From the NCBI GenBank assembly GCA_024697185.1, contig JAILGB010000013.1:62001-126000 (forward strand): a stretch of DNA of 64,000 nucleotides, given 5' to 3'. This document shows, one piece after another, positions 39,064 through 49,800 of this stretch. Made by a program: the position numbers and the translations under genes. Under the pieces are notes generated by a model. That model did no database searches. It was not told the origin of the DNA and was given only the letters and a program-made list of their open reading frames with translations. The stretch is from Opitutales bacterium. GTDB taxonomy: Bacteria > Verrucomicrobiota > Verrucomicrobiia > Opitutales > UBA953. The stretch's first letter is position 1; every line of letters starts with the position of its first letter.

Positions 39064-40611
39064 TTAGTGGCGGAAATGACGGTGACCGGTAAAGATCATA
39101 GCCATGCCGCGTTCATTGGCGGCGTCGATGACTTCCTGGTCGCGCACCGAGCCTCCCGGCTGAATCGCGGCTGTCGCACCCGCATCCGCTGCAGCGAGCA
39201 GACCGTCTGCAAACGGGAAAAATGCGTCCGATGCGATTACTGAGCCTTTGAGAGAAAGTCCCGCTTCTCCCGCCTTCCAGACGGCAATACGCGAAGAATC
39301 GACGCGCGACATTTGACCGGCCCCGATTCCGAGCGTGCGTTCGCAACCGGCATAAACGATTGCGTTTGACTTGACATGCTTGACGACTTTCCAGCCGAAA
39401 ATCATCGCTTTCATTTCCTCCGGAGTCGGCTGGCGTTTTGTCACAACACGATAGGCCGCGGGATCGATTGGCTTCAAGTCGCGTTCCTGGACGAGCGCGC
39501 CGCCGATCGCATAACGGATATCATACATTTTGTCCGCCGAAACGGGCTTCAACTGTTCCATCAAACGCAGATTTTTCTTTTTGGCAAAAATCTCGCGGGC
39601 TTCCGCCGAGAACGCCGGAGCAATGATGACTTCTGAAAAAATATGCGCGATGCGCTCCGCCAGTTCGCGATCGACTTCACGATTGGTCACGATGATGCCG
39701 CCGAACGGAGCCTGTTTATCCGTCTCAAAGGCCTGATCCCAAGCTTCGGCGAGTGTCGCCGCCGTAGCGATTCCGCAGGGATTGGTGTGTTTCAAGATTC
39801 CAACGGTCGTATCACTAAATTCCGCAATCAAATTTGCCGCGCCCGTGATATCGATAATGTTGTTAAAGCTGAGTTCTTTACCTTGCAATTGTTTGAAATA
39901 GCTATGGAAATCGCCATAAAGCTTGGCGCCCTGATGCGGATTTTCGCCATAACGCAGTTCCTGGGCGGATTTCAAATTCAAATTAAACTGTCTCGGGAAC
40001 GCCGGCGCGCATTTGTCGCAAGGACTTTGCTTTTCCAAATAATTGGCAATCGCGGCATCATACGCGGCTGTCCGTGAAAAAACCTTGAGGGCGAGTTCGC
40101 GACGAAACGCCGGCAAGTCGGCGGGATCACCCTCCATCGCCGCCAAAACACGCGAATAGTCGGCGGGATCGGTCACGACAAAAACGCTCTGGTGATTTTT
40201 TGCCGCACTTCTCAACATTGAAGGACCGCCAATATCGATATTTTCGATCGCGTCTTCAAACGGGCAGTCCGGTTTTGCGACAGTCGCTTCAAACGGATAG
40301 AGATTGACCACGACCATATCGATCATCGGAATGTCGAGTTGCGCAGCCTGTTCCATATGCGCCGGAAGATCGCGACGGCAAAGCAGACCCCCGTGCACGC
40401 GCGGGTGAAGTGTCTTGACACGTCCGTCCATGATTTCCGGAAAACCCGTGTGTTCGCTCACGTCGGTCACCGGCAAACCGCCCGCACGGAGCATTTTTGC
40501 CGTCCCACCCGTCGAAAGCAACTTATAATCGTATTTTTCAACCAGGACTTTTGCAAAATCAAGCAATCCTGTTTTGTCACTGACGGACAACAATGCAATT
40601 TTCTGTGCCAT
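39064..40611 (-). CDS. purH: Bifunctional AICAR transformylase/IMP cyclohydrolase
   Basis: ALLSVSDKTGLLDFAK, LSTGGTAK, MDGRVKTLHPRVHGGLL, LRYGENPHQ, KHTNPCG. Confidence 0.96.
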   Translation of the reverse strand: MAQKIALLSVSDKTGLLDFAKVLVEKYDYKLLSTGGTAKMLRAGGLPVTDVSEHTGFPEIMDGRVKTLHPRVHGGLLCRRDLPAHMEQAAQLDIPMIDMVVVNLYPFEATVAKPDCPFEDAIENIDIGGPSMLRSAAKNHQSVFVVTDPADYSRVLAAMEGDPADLPAFRRELALKVFSRTAAYDAAIANYLEKQSPCDKCAPAFPRQFNLNLKSAQELRYGENPHQGAKLYGDFHSYFKQLQGKELSFNNIIDITGAANLIAEFSDTTVGILKHTNPCGIATAATLAEAWDQAFETDKQAPFGGIIVTNREVDRELAERIAHIFSEVIIAPAFSAEAREIFAKKKNLRLMEQLKPVSADKMYDIRYAIGGALVQERDLKPIDPAAYRVVTKRQPTPEEMKAMIFGWKVVKHVKSNAIVYAGCERTLGIGAGQMSRVDSSRIAVWKAGEAGLSLKGSVIASDAFFPFADGLLAAADAGATAAIQPGGSVRDQEVIDAANERGMAMIFTGHRHFRH

Positions 40612-40628
40612 TTTTTACTGATTGGGAG

Positions 40629-41822
40629 TTATTTTTTTAAAGTGGAGCAAAAACGAGCCAGGCGTTCAGCACCTTTTTTGATGACTTCATCCGAAGTCGC
40701 GTAGCTCAAACGAATATAGCCTTCCGCGCCGAATGCCGATCCGGGAACGACTGCCACGAGCTCTTTTTCAAGCAACTGCGCCGCAAAGTCCACGGAACTG
40801 AGCCCGAACGAACTGATGTTCGGGAACAAATAAAATGCGCCGCGGGAACAATGGCAGCTGACGCCCGGGATCGCGTTGAGGGCGTCGCAAAGCGTTTTGC
40901 GGCGACGATCAAACGTCGTGCGCATAACTTCAATCGCCGCTTTCGCCTTTTCGGGCTGTTCGTAAACCGCCAACGCGCCATATTGCGCAAATGTCGTGCA
41001 ATTGGACGACATCTGTCCCTGCAAACGCGCAATTGCCGCCGCAATCGGCTTGGGCGCGACCGTAATTCCCAAACGCCAGCCCGTCATGGCATAAGCCTTG
41101 GCAAAACCGGAGCAAGTGATCACGTGAGCCGCCGCTTCATCCGAAAATGTCGCCGGAGAAGAGGCTGTCGCACCGTCATAAACGAGAACTTCATAAATCT
41201 CGTCACTCAAAATATAAATGCCCGCCTCAAGCGCCACTTCGACGATTGCCGCCAACTCTTCGCGTGTATAAACCACGCCCGTCGGATTGGACGGCGATGT
41301 GAGAATCAACATTTTTGTCTTGGGCGTAATCGCAGATTTCAACTGCTCGGGCGTGATCTTAAAACCCTCCTTGTCAGAGGCGAAAATGGATTTGGGGATG
41401 CCGCCCGCCAATTTGACCATTTCAGGATAGCTCACCCAATACGGCGCGGGGATAATCACCTCTTCGCCGGGGCTGACCATTGACAAAATCGTCAAATAGC
41501 AGGACATTTTGCCGCCGGGGCTGACCACAACGCAACTTTCGTCAATATTGCGAAAACCTTTTGAAAGATAATCGTTGGCGATAGCTTTGCGAAGCGCGGG
41601 AAGTCCCGCCGCAGGAACATAACGCGTTTTCCCCGCGTCAAGCGCTTTTTTGCAAGCCTCACGAATAAATTCCGGCGTGTCAAAATCCGGCTCGCCGGCA
41701 CCGAAACCGCAAACATCCGCGCCGGCAGCCTTCAAGGCCTTTGCTTTTGCGTCAACCGCAAGCGTTGGAGAGGGCGAAACATTGAGCGCCCAGGTCGAAA
41801 GAGGAGAATTGTTCGTATGCAT
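40629..41822 (-). CDS. Class I pyridoxal-phosphate aminotransferase (aspartate aminotransferase-like)
   Basis: [43 protein letters not shown]. Confidence 0.93.
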   Translation of the reverse strand: MHTNNSPLSTWALNVSPSPTLAVDAKAKALKAAGADVCGFGAGEPDFDTPEFIREACKKALDAGKTRYVPAAGLPALRKAIANDYLSKGFRNIDESCVVVSPGGKMSCYLTILSMVSPGEEVIIPAPYWVSYPEMVKLAGGIPKSIFASDKEGFKITPEQLKSAITPKTKMLILTSPSNPTGVVYTREELAAIVEVALEAGIYILSDEIYEVLVYDGATASSPATFSDEAAAHVITCSGFAKAYAMTGWRLGITVAPKPIAAAIARLQGQMSSNCTTFAQYGALAVYEQPEKAKAAIEVMRTTFDRRRKTLCDALNAIPGVSCHCSRGAFYLFPNISSFGLSSVDFAAQLLEKELVAVVPGSAFGAEGYIRLSYATSDEVIKKGAERLARFCSTLKK

Positions 41823-41967
41823 TGTTTTTTTAATTTTCTCAGACTACGATTATAAACTTTCGTTCCCGCAAGGTAAAACCATTTCTGCCCGACAATCGCA
41901 ACGTTCCCGAACAAAAAACGTTCCCACGAAAAAATTCCACGGGAACGCAAATCCGATCCTGCCGGTC

Positions 41968-43536
41968 TTAAAAAGTCACGGCAAAAGCGTCGATGGCTTT
42001 GACAAGGGTCATTACCGCCGAGACTTCCGCGCCCGAAACCGGTTTGTTGGTTTTGATAACAGCCAATGTTTCCGAAATCGAGTGATCGATCGGTGCAGAA
42101 ATATTTTCAATATTGATTTCCGCATCGGCGAGCACCTTTGTAACATGCGCCAAGACTCCCGGCCTGTCCGTATATCGCACAAAAAGCAGATTTCCGGTCA
42201 AATCAAAATAAAGTCCCTTAAATCCATTGATGGTGGAGACAATCGGAGCGTTTTCGGCAACGATTCCGCGGACGGTGCTCGTCAGAGTCGAGCCGTCGCG
42301 TTCGGAAACGACTTCCACGACGATGGAATCTTCTTCGACATTGCCGACAAGCGGCTCTTTTGCCCGATAGATAACGCCGTGTTCCCGCAAAGAATCTTCC
42401 GCTGCCGCCCAGTTTAAATTCTTTTCAGCCTCCGGCAAAACGCCTTCCAGGATTCGCGGCGTAAACCATTTTCTAAACTGTCTCAACGACCCGCCGAGGG
42501 TGCAATCGACACGGCGAATCGCACCGTTCCCGCCGACCAGGCGTCCCAAAGTCGCCAACATTTTTGCCAGCTGCAATTGGAGCGGATCGAGCCCGACAGG
42601 TCCTTGGGCGTTAACGACGCAAGAAGTGTCACCGCGTTCGAAATAGGCGATAACTTGTTCTGCCGCGCGCTTGGCGGCGTTGCGATTCGCTTCTTCCGTG
42701 TTGGCGCCGAGATGCGGCAAAACAAGATCCGCGACGGCGGAAGAAGGTTTTTCGCCAGCGGCGTCTTTGGGGTGCACGTCTGTCGCGTAAATGATTTTTT
42801 TGCCTTCGGCGACAACTTGCGCCAACGCTTCCTCATCAACGACTCCGTAGCGGGAACAATTGATGAGCATCGCCCCGTCCTTCATTTTTCTCAACAAATC
42901 AAAACTGACCATTTTTTGCGTCGCGGGACCGCCGGGAACATGCAGGGAAATAATGTCGGAACGCTCAAAAAGCGTATCGAGTTCGACCGGGGTCACGCCG
43001 ATGTTGATGGCGCGCTGTTTTGCCAAAAAATGATCATAGCCGATAAGCACGGGTTCAAATCCTTGCAATCGTTTGGCAAGCAGACGTCCGATGTTCCCGA
43101 GTCCGACGATTCCTATTGTCTTTTTGGTAATTTCGCGACCCATATATTTTTTCTTTTCCCACAAACCGGCGCGAGTCGTCGTATCCGCGGGAACGATATG
43201 ACGATAACAGGCGAGGATCATGGCGACAACCTCTTCGGCGACGCCATTGGCGTTCGCGCCCGGTGTATTCATAACATCGATTCCTTTTTTGCGGGCGTAT
43301 TGGCAGTCGATATTGTCATATCCCGCTCCCGCGCGAACAATCAGTTTCAATGACGGGAGCGCGTCGATGATCGCCGATGTTATTTTTTCGGAACGGACAA
43401 TCATTATTACCGTATCCGGATTGGCGGCGACGAGCGTTTCCAAGTCGGTCTCCGCATCCTGAACAACCGGCAGGCCTTGCCCCGCCAGGAGATTTGCGGC
43501 GACTTTGTTCAATTTTGTAGGGATGAGAACTTTCAT
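41968..43536 (-). CDS. serA: D-3-phosphoglycerate dehydrogenase
   Basis: RAGAGYDNIDCQYARKKGIDVMNTPGANANGVAEE, TIGIVGLGNIGRLLAKR, C-terminal ACT domain; ATG at 43536. Confidence 0.94.
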   Translation of the reverse strand: MKVLIPTKLNKVAANLLAGQGLPVVQDAETDLETLVAANPDTVIMIVRSEKITSAIIDALPSLKLIVRAGAGYDNIDCQYARKKGIDVMNTPGANANGVAEEVVAMILACYRHIVPADTTTRAGLWEKKKYMGREITKKTIGIVGLGNIGRLLAKRLQGFEPVLIGYDHFLAKQRAINIGVTPVELDTLFERSDIISLHVPGGPATQKMVSFDLLRKMKDGAMLINCSRYGVVDEEALAQVVAEGKKIIYATDVHPKDAAGEKPSSAVADLVLPHLGANTEEANRNAAKRAAEQVIAYFERGDTSCVVNAQGPVGLDPLQLQLAKMLATLGRLVGGNGAIRRVDCTLGGSLRQFRKWFTPRILEGVLPEAEKNLNWAAAEDSLREHGVIYRAKEPLVGNVEEDSIVVEVVSERDGSTLTSTVRGIVAENAPIVSTINGFKGLYFDLTGNLLFVRYTDRPGVLAHVTKVLADAEINIENISAPIDHSISETLAVIKTNKPVSGAEVSAVMTLVKAIDAFAVTF

Positions 43537-43567
43537 TTTAAAAAAAAGAAAAAATTTATGAAAAAAG

Positions 43568-43605
43568 AAAAAGACTCTGCCTTTCAAAAGACAGAGCCTT
43601 TTTAT
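43568..43605 (-). terminator. Hairpin after fructose-bisphosphate aldolase gene (motif-free)
   Basis: aaaagactctgcctttcaaaagacagagccttttt. Confidence 0.75.
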
Positions 43606-43628
43606 ACAAATAGTAGTAGCCCTGAGAA

Positions 43629-44624
43629 CTACGCCTGCCCTGCGGAGCCGAGAACGTCAACGCATTTGTGCATATAGAGCTTTTTGAGCTCGTCGCGAGC
43701 GGGGCCGAGGTATTTGCGCGGGTCAAATTCAGCCGGTTTTGTTGCAAACACACGGCGAACAGCTGCTGTCATCGCCAAACGGCCGTCCGAGTCGATATTG
43801 ATCTTGTCAACACCAAGCTTCGAAGCCTGACGGAGCTGATCTTCGGGGATGCCGACCGAGTCGTCGAGTTTGCCGCCGTTTTCGTTGATAATCTTGACAT
43901 ATTCTTGCGGAACCGAAGAAGATCCGTGCAAGACGATCGGGAAGCCAGGAATACGTTTTTCGACTTCTTCGAGAATGTCGAAGCGCAGAGGCGGCGGGAC
44001 CAAAATGCCTTCCTCATTGCGGGTGCATTGGGCGGCCTTAAATTTGTAAGCACCGTGGGAAGTGCCGATCGAAATTGCGAGCGAATCGACGCCTGTCGCT
44101 TTCACAAACTCTTCAACTTCCTCCGGACGGGTATAATTGGATGTTTCGTGGGAGACTTCGTCTTCGATACCGGCGAGAACGCCAAGTTCGCCTTCAACCG
44201 TCACGTCGTGCGCGTGAGCATATTCCACGACTTTTTTGGCGAGCGCGATATTTTCTTCAAACGGAAGCGCCGAGCCGTCGATCATCACAGACGAGAAACC
44301 CGAGTCAATGCAAGATTTGCAAAGTTCAAAAGAATCGCCGTGGTCCAAGTGGAGGACGATCGGGATTTCCTTGCCGAGCTCCTTGGCGTAAGCGCAAGCG
44401 CCTTGAGCCATATAGCGCAACAGGGTCGCATTCGCATATTTGCGGGCGCCGCTCGAAACTTGAAGAATAACCGGAGAGCTGACCTCAACGCAAGCCTGGA
44501 TGATCGCCTGCATCTGTTCCATGTTATTGAAGTTGAACGCAGGAATCGCATAATGGCCCGCGTGAGCCTTCTTAAACAATTCCTTCGTGTTGACGAGACC
44601 GAGTTCTTTATATGATACTGCCAT
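43629..44624 (-). CDS. fba: Class II fructose-bisphosphate aldolase
   Basis: PAFNFNNMEQMQAI, LHLDHGDS, VMIDGSALPFEENI, VLHGSSSVP, KINIDSDGR. Confidence 0.93.
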   Translation of the reverse strand: MAVSYKELGLVNTKELFKKAHAGHYAIPAFNFNNMEQMQAIIQACVEVSSPVILQVSSGARKYANATLLRYMAQGACAYAKELGKEIPIVLHLDHGDSFELCKSCIDSGFSSVMIDGSALPFEENIALAKKVVEYAHAHDVTVEGELGVLAGIEDEVSHETSNYTRPEEVEEFVKATGVDSLAISIGTSHGAYKFKAAQCTRNEEGILVPPPLRFDILEEVEKRIPGFPIVLHGSSSVPQEYVKIINENGGKLDDSVGIPEDQLRQASKLGVDKINIDSDGRLAMTAAVRRVFATKPAEFDPRKYLGPARDELKKLYMHKCVDVLGSAGQA

Positions 44625-44684
44625 GTTTTTTTAATTGGTTAGTTTTCAAATTTTAAAATATTATTTCAGGCAACGCAAACAAAT

Positions 44685-45593
44685 TCAAATCTCTCCGAGT
44701 CCCCACTCTTCGCAATTATCCTCGACGATTTTGCCGGCTTCGGCGGGAACGGATTTTTCCGGCGCGACCTCCGCGGGAACACTCTCTTCCTTCGGGGCGA
44801 CTTGCACTCCCTCCCAGGACTTTTCCGGCGTTCCCGCCGCCAACGGTTCCACCGGCGCCCGTCCCCAGGAACTGTCCATAAAAATTCCCAGCGGTGCCAA
44901 ACGCTCCATAAATGCGACAAAGTCCGGATTTTTCAAAACATCCTCCAAACGCTGGTTTTCAAACGAAATACGGACAAAAACCTGTTCCTGCCGCTGATTG
45001 AATCCCAGGCGCTTGAAATCCTCAATACGTTTGGGCAGTCTGAAAAGCACACCCGCCCAACCGTCGCGCCAGCCGTCGCGATGGTCGGCATACGCATGCG
45101 GAGCCCCGTTGAGCAAATGCCAAAAAAACACCGGAATCGCATTGCCCGACTTTTCATAAACGCCATATTCAAACGGACGTAAACGATGTTGCCCGACATA
45201 GCAGTCCGCAATCGAATATTCGCGGACCGTCCGCAACCAGCCGAAATTAACCCAGCAAGAGTCCGGATTGTGTCCGCCCGCATCGACCGGGGAACGCGTT
45301 CCCGGCTTCCAATACGCGACATAAACGGTTATCTCCAACGAGCCCTTGCGATAGATTCGAGAGACATAATCGTCAAACTTAAGCGTTTTCTTCACATGTT
45401 CGATCATGCCTTTGCTTTCGCCCAATGGGACTTCCGTCACCTGCCATCCCTCCAATTTGCCTGGCAAGAGCTGGTCGAGCCGCACCTTAAAATTGGGCTG
45501 CGAGACCATAAAAAAATTCGTATAGCAGACAATCCCGCCGACCGACAACAGGACAACGGCGACAAACGACCAAAAAATCAGTTTCAATTTCAT
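44685..45593 (-). CDS. EpsI family / exosortase C-terminal-domain-associated protein (DUF3485-like)
   Basis: LEGWQVTEVPL, DDYVSRIYRKGSLEITVYVAYWKPG, GGHNPDSCWVNFGW (H-P-C-GW signature); single N-terminal TM. Confidence 0.8.
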   Translation of the reverse strand: MKLKLIFWSFVAVVLLSVGGIVCYTNFFMVSQPNFKVRLDQLLPGKLEGWQVTEVPLGESKGMIEHVKKTLKFDDYVSRIYRKGSLEITVYVAYWKPGTRSPVDAGGHNPDSCWVNFGWLRTVREYSIADCYVGQHRLRPFEYGVYEKSGNAIPVFFWHLLNGAPHAYADHRDGWRDGWAGVLFRLPKRIEDFKRLGFNQRQEQVFVRISFENQRLEDVLKNPDFVAFMERLAPLGIFMDSSWGRAPVEPLAAGTPEKSWEGVQVAPKEESVPAEVAPEKSVPAEAGKIVEDNCEEWGLGEI

Positions 45594-46015
45594 CTTGCCA
45601 AAACTACAAACGCTCCCGCGAATCCGTGACTGTGCGACAACGACAACAAAACTCGTGACGCGCCCAAACGCTCCATTTGCCGCGTTCCCGCCGCCGACAA
45701 TTTCGCGTGCGGGCAACCGTTCCCGTCGGATTCGACAATAAAGTCCCTAAAAGAAATTTCCGCGCCGATCCCCGTTCCCGCCGCCTTCGCAAAAGCCTCT
45801 TTCGCCGCCCAACGCGCCGCAAAACTTTGCCAACAAGCGTTCCCGCGGGAACGGCATTCCTCAATTTCCCCGGGATCAAAAACACGTTCCAAAAACGCCT
45901 CACCGCTCCGTTCGATCGCAATCCGGACACGCTCGACGCTCTCCAAGTCAAAACCGACGGCAAGCGCCGTTCCCGCCGGCAGTTGCGGAAGCAAAAATTC
46001 GGGAGCCGGCAACAT
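45590..46015 (-). CDS. acpS: Holo-[acyl-carrier-protein] synthase
   Basis: VGFDLESVERV, AARWAAKEAFAKAAGTGIG, LSLSHSHGFA. Confidence 0.92.
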   Translation of the reverse strand: MLPAPEFLLPQLPAGTALAVGFDLESVERVRIAIERSGEAFLERVFDPGEIEECRSRGNACWQSFAARWAAKEAFAKAAGTGIGAEISFRDFIVESDGNGCPHAKLSAAGTRQMERLGASRVLLSLSHSHGFAGAFVVLAR

Positions 46016-46025
46016 AAAAAACCTC

Positions 46026-46778
46026 CTATACTCCCATCCGCGCCTTCATTTCGCGAACGGCTTCGCCGATACCAAAAAGAATCGAACGGCAAAGAATCGA
46101 ATGCCCGATATTGAGTTCGTGCAGATGAGGAATTTTTTTGATCTGCGCAATATTGATGTAATTGATGCCGTGACCGGCGTTGACCGACATTCCCGCGGAA
46201 TGGGCGAGCCGGGCGGCTTCACAGAGGCGGGCGTATTCGCGTTCCCGCGCGGGAACATCGTAAAAAGCGTTGGCGTAAGCTCCGGTGTGCATTTCGATAC
46301 ACGGAGCGCCAATCTTAATCGCAGCCTCGATCTGTTTCGGCTCCGGATCGATAAAAAGGCTTGTCACAATGCCTGCCGCCGTAAAAGCCGCAGTCGTCGC
46401 CTTCAAATCCTCAATCCGCGCCGCGACATCGAGACCGCCCTCCGTGGAAACCTCCTCGCGGCGTTCGGGAACAAGGCAGACGGAGTCCGGGCGGATTTGC
46501 AATGCGAAACGGATCATTTCCTCCGTCGGTGCCATTTCCATATTCAAGCGTGTTTGAATCGCCTCGCGCAGGCGCAGCAAATCCCGATCCTGCATGTGGC
46601 GCCGGTCTTCGCGCAAATGCGCCGTGATGCCGTCCGCTCCTGCCTGCTCTGCCGCCAAAGCGACGGCGACGGGATCCGGTTCGATCATCTTGCCGCAACA
46701 GGCTTCATAATCGCGATAGCGCGACTGGCGCAAGGTTGCCGCGTGATCAATGTTAACACCGAGTAAAATTGTATCCAT
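46026..46778 (-). CDS. pdxJ: Pyridoxine 5'-phosphate synthase
   Basis: LLGVNIDHAATLRQSR, GADGITAHLREDRRHM, NAGHGINY, ELNIGHSI. Confidence 0.97.
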   Translation of the reverse strand: MDTILLGVNIDHAATLRQSRYRDYEACCGKMIEPDPVAVALAAEQAGADGITAHLREDRRHMQDRDLLRLREAIQTRLNMEMAPTEEMIRFALQIRPDSVCLVPERREEVSTEGGLDVAARIEDLKATTAAFTAAGIVTSLFIDPEPKQIEAAIKIGAPCIEMHTGAYANAFYDVPAREREYARLCEAARLAHSAGMSVNAGHGINYINIAQIKKIPHLHELNIGHSILCRSILFGIGEAVREMKARMGV

Positions 46779-46839
46779 ATTTTAAAAAGCGCTCGTTCCC
46801 GCGGGAATTTTTCGTTCCCGCGGGAAAACTTGCGATGGT

Positions 46840-49800
46840 TTATTGTTTGCGCGTCAGGCGCATTTCCGTCCAAACACCGGTGTCGGCGGGATCGCCGCCC
46901 TGGTCTGCCACGAAGACGAGTTTGATTTCCTGAACGCCACTTATGTCGAGATCGATCAGCTGTTTGACGGATGTCGGGCTCATGCCGCGACGGTTGAAGA
47001 CTTGTTTGCCGTCGGCGTAAATGTCAAAGGTGACTTCGCCCTTTCCGCCGGCTTCGCGACCAACAAATCCGAGCAGTTTTTCCCATTCGCCGTTCAAGCA
47101 GTAGGTAATCGTCGTTCCCGCACGCACTGCGATGCCGTTGGCGACAGGATTGCCGTCCACGACGAGTGTTTCCGCCGACAAGCTGCGATTGAAAGCCGCT
47201 TCGCCTTCGACGGACTTCGGCGGGAACGCCTCACCGTCGCCCATCAGGATTTCTTCATCGGGCAAGGCTTCGGCGTTCAAATCTTGCAGAACGTCAAATT
47301 CTCCCGCGGAGGCGAAACTGTCGCCGTTGCGTGAAGAAGTCGCGACCAGACGCACATAGCGCGCCCATGCTGTCGGGAACTCCGTCCGTTGGGTCTGCGC
47401 GGTTTTTCTTGTTTCGTCCGCAAAAGCGTGTTGCCATTCGCCCTCGGCGACTTTTTGGAACTGACGGTCTTTGCCGGCGATCCAGATTTCATAACCTTTA
47501 ATGGTGCCGTTGCCGAGATCTTGGCGCGGCGCATAGGCAAATCCGTTGACGGCGACAACTTTGCCCAAATCAATATCGACCGTGTAGGGATACTGGTAGG
47601 CGGGATCGCCCTCGTTGTGTTTTCCGTATTTGGAGTGCCAGATCGTATTGGGATCGCCGTCGAACGCCACCTTGATTTCTGCGCCGGGCTGTGCCGAAGA
47701 GGCGGAAACGGCAAACTCCGACTTGTCCAACTCTCCGGTCACCGGAGGCAACGGATAAGGCTCGAAGGCAGCCAAGGCGAGACCTTCCGGGCAGTCCACG
47801 ACGACGGAAAGCGGCTCGAAGATCGATTGTTTTTTAGTTTTGATATGGACGATGCCCTTGCGGTCCGCGGGATCGTAATACCAGCCAGCCTGGGAATTTT
47901 CGAAAGCGGCGGCTCCGGAATATTTATAAATCTCCTCGCCGTTGACGAGCACGCGGACGGGTTCAAATTCGTAATGCACTTCGAACGCATAGGAACGCTC
48001 TTTATACATTTTTTCGAAATGGCCGGTGACGGGATCGACTTCGATTGCGATATCGGCAGACTTGTCCGTTCCCGCGGCAACGCTCACGCGCTGTTTGGTG
48101 TAGGCGCCGTCGCGATAAGCGCGCGTCGTGCCGTCATCCTCATACATTTCAAACGAGGATTTGCCCCAGGGGTAAATATCAAAAGTAATCTGATCTTTCG
48201 GTTTTTGCGTCCCGTAAAGCATTTCCGGATACATAGGGATGATCGCTCCCGCGCGGACAAAAATCGGCAATTTTTCCAGCGTGATCGGATAAGCGTCGAT
48301 TGTATAGTTGCCGGGAACGCGTCTGCCGTCCCAGTAGTCGACCCACTGTCCTTCGGGCAGGTAGATATCCTCTTTGCGCCAGCCCTTATTGAGGAGCATC
48401 GATGTAAAGACCGGTGCGACAAGCAGGTCTTCGCCGACCATAAATTCGTATTGGGTTGTCGCATCCCAGGTTTTGCGGTCCTGCGGATAGTTCCAAATCA
48501 ATCCGCGCACGATCGGCGCTCCCGTCAAGGCGGCGTCATGGGCGTATTTATACATGTAGGGCAACATTCTCCCCTTGAGTTTCAAATATTTGCGATTGAT
48601 CGAACGATACGGTTCGTCAAACCACCACGGGCTTTTCTTTGGAACGCCCGAAATCGCCTCGCCGTCGCTCCAGCCGTTCATCACATAAATCGCCGGAGTA
48701 AAACATTTCCATTGCAAATCGCGCGTATAGGTTTCCGGCGACCCGCCAAAAATGCCGTCCACATCCGTTGTCGCATAAGCCTGTCCGGACATGCCGCTCG
48801 TGATAAGTGTCGGGATATGGTAACGGATCAAATCCCAGTTGCCCGACTGGTCGCCCGACCAGCAAACGGCGTAGCGCTGCGTTCCCGCCCAGCCGAGAAC
48901 CGTCCAGGTCAGCGGACGCGAATCCGAGTTGTTGGCGATTCCGTCCCATGCCATTTTGTTACATTCGAGCGTGTGTTGGACCGGAGAAAGTTTTTTGGCG
49001 CGGGTCGTCTTGTTGACATCCGAGCTCCAGGCCACGTCGAGCTTTTGGACTCGCGTTCCCGCAACGCCCACTTCGCGCGCCATGCGGATGAGGGCGCCTT
49101 CCGTCCAAAGTCCGGTCTGGAATCCTAATTCGCCCAAACTTTTGACAACATAAGGCAGTTGCGTGTAATTGCAGCCGTAGCCGTCATTGACGAGCATCCA
49201 GCCGCCCGGCATATCGTGTTCCCGGTATTTTTCCGCCACGCGTTCGAGCGAATACGGCGTCAGTTCGACAAATCTGCCGTCCTCGCCGAGCAGCGGCTCT
49301 TTTGTTTTTTTGTCACGCGTCATATACGCGTCGGCATCTCCGAGTTCAAATCCCCAAATCGGGATAAAATTGGGACGTCCCGTGCAGCGTGTATAAAGAT
49401 CCAAAAGGCGCGGGAACGTGTCGCCGACAAAATAAATCGCGTCAAACCGCGATTCATTGTGGCGGGTCGTAATCACATTGTCGTCTCTAAAATCATATTC
49501 GCCCGTGGCAAATGTATGGCGCAAAACCGCATAGCCGCGATTACTCATGTAAAACGGCGCGGGATTGGCTGCCTGATTTTCCGTCCAGCCCGTCGCCGCG
49601 ATCACACGCTTCGCGCCTTTGTGGGAAAAATGCCCTTGCTGCTGACCGCAACCGTAATAAAACTCATCCGGATGGGACTTCAAATGCTGAGTCGTCGTTT
49701 TTTTACTGATCGACAACGGCTGCGTCTCAGACCAGATTTCGTTCCCGTTGTTGCCGTAGAGTGAAAAAGTCCCGCGTTTGGAATCGAGCATCAAAGTCGC

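Noticed and set aside
47389-49128. 579-aa plus-strand ORF
   Set aside because: Antisense to the well-supported GH31 gene; no recognisable domain; a by-product of codon composition
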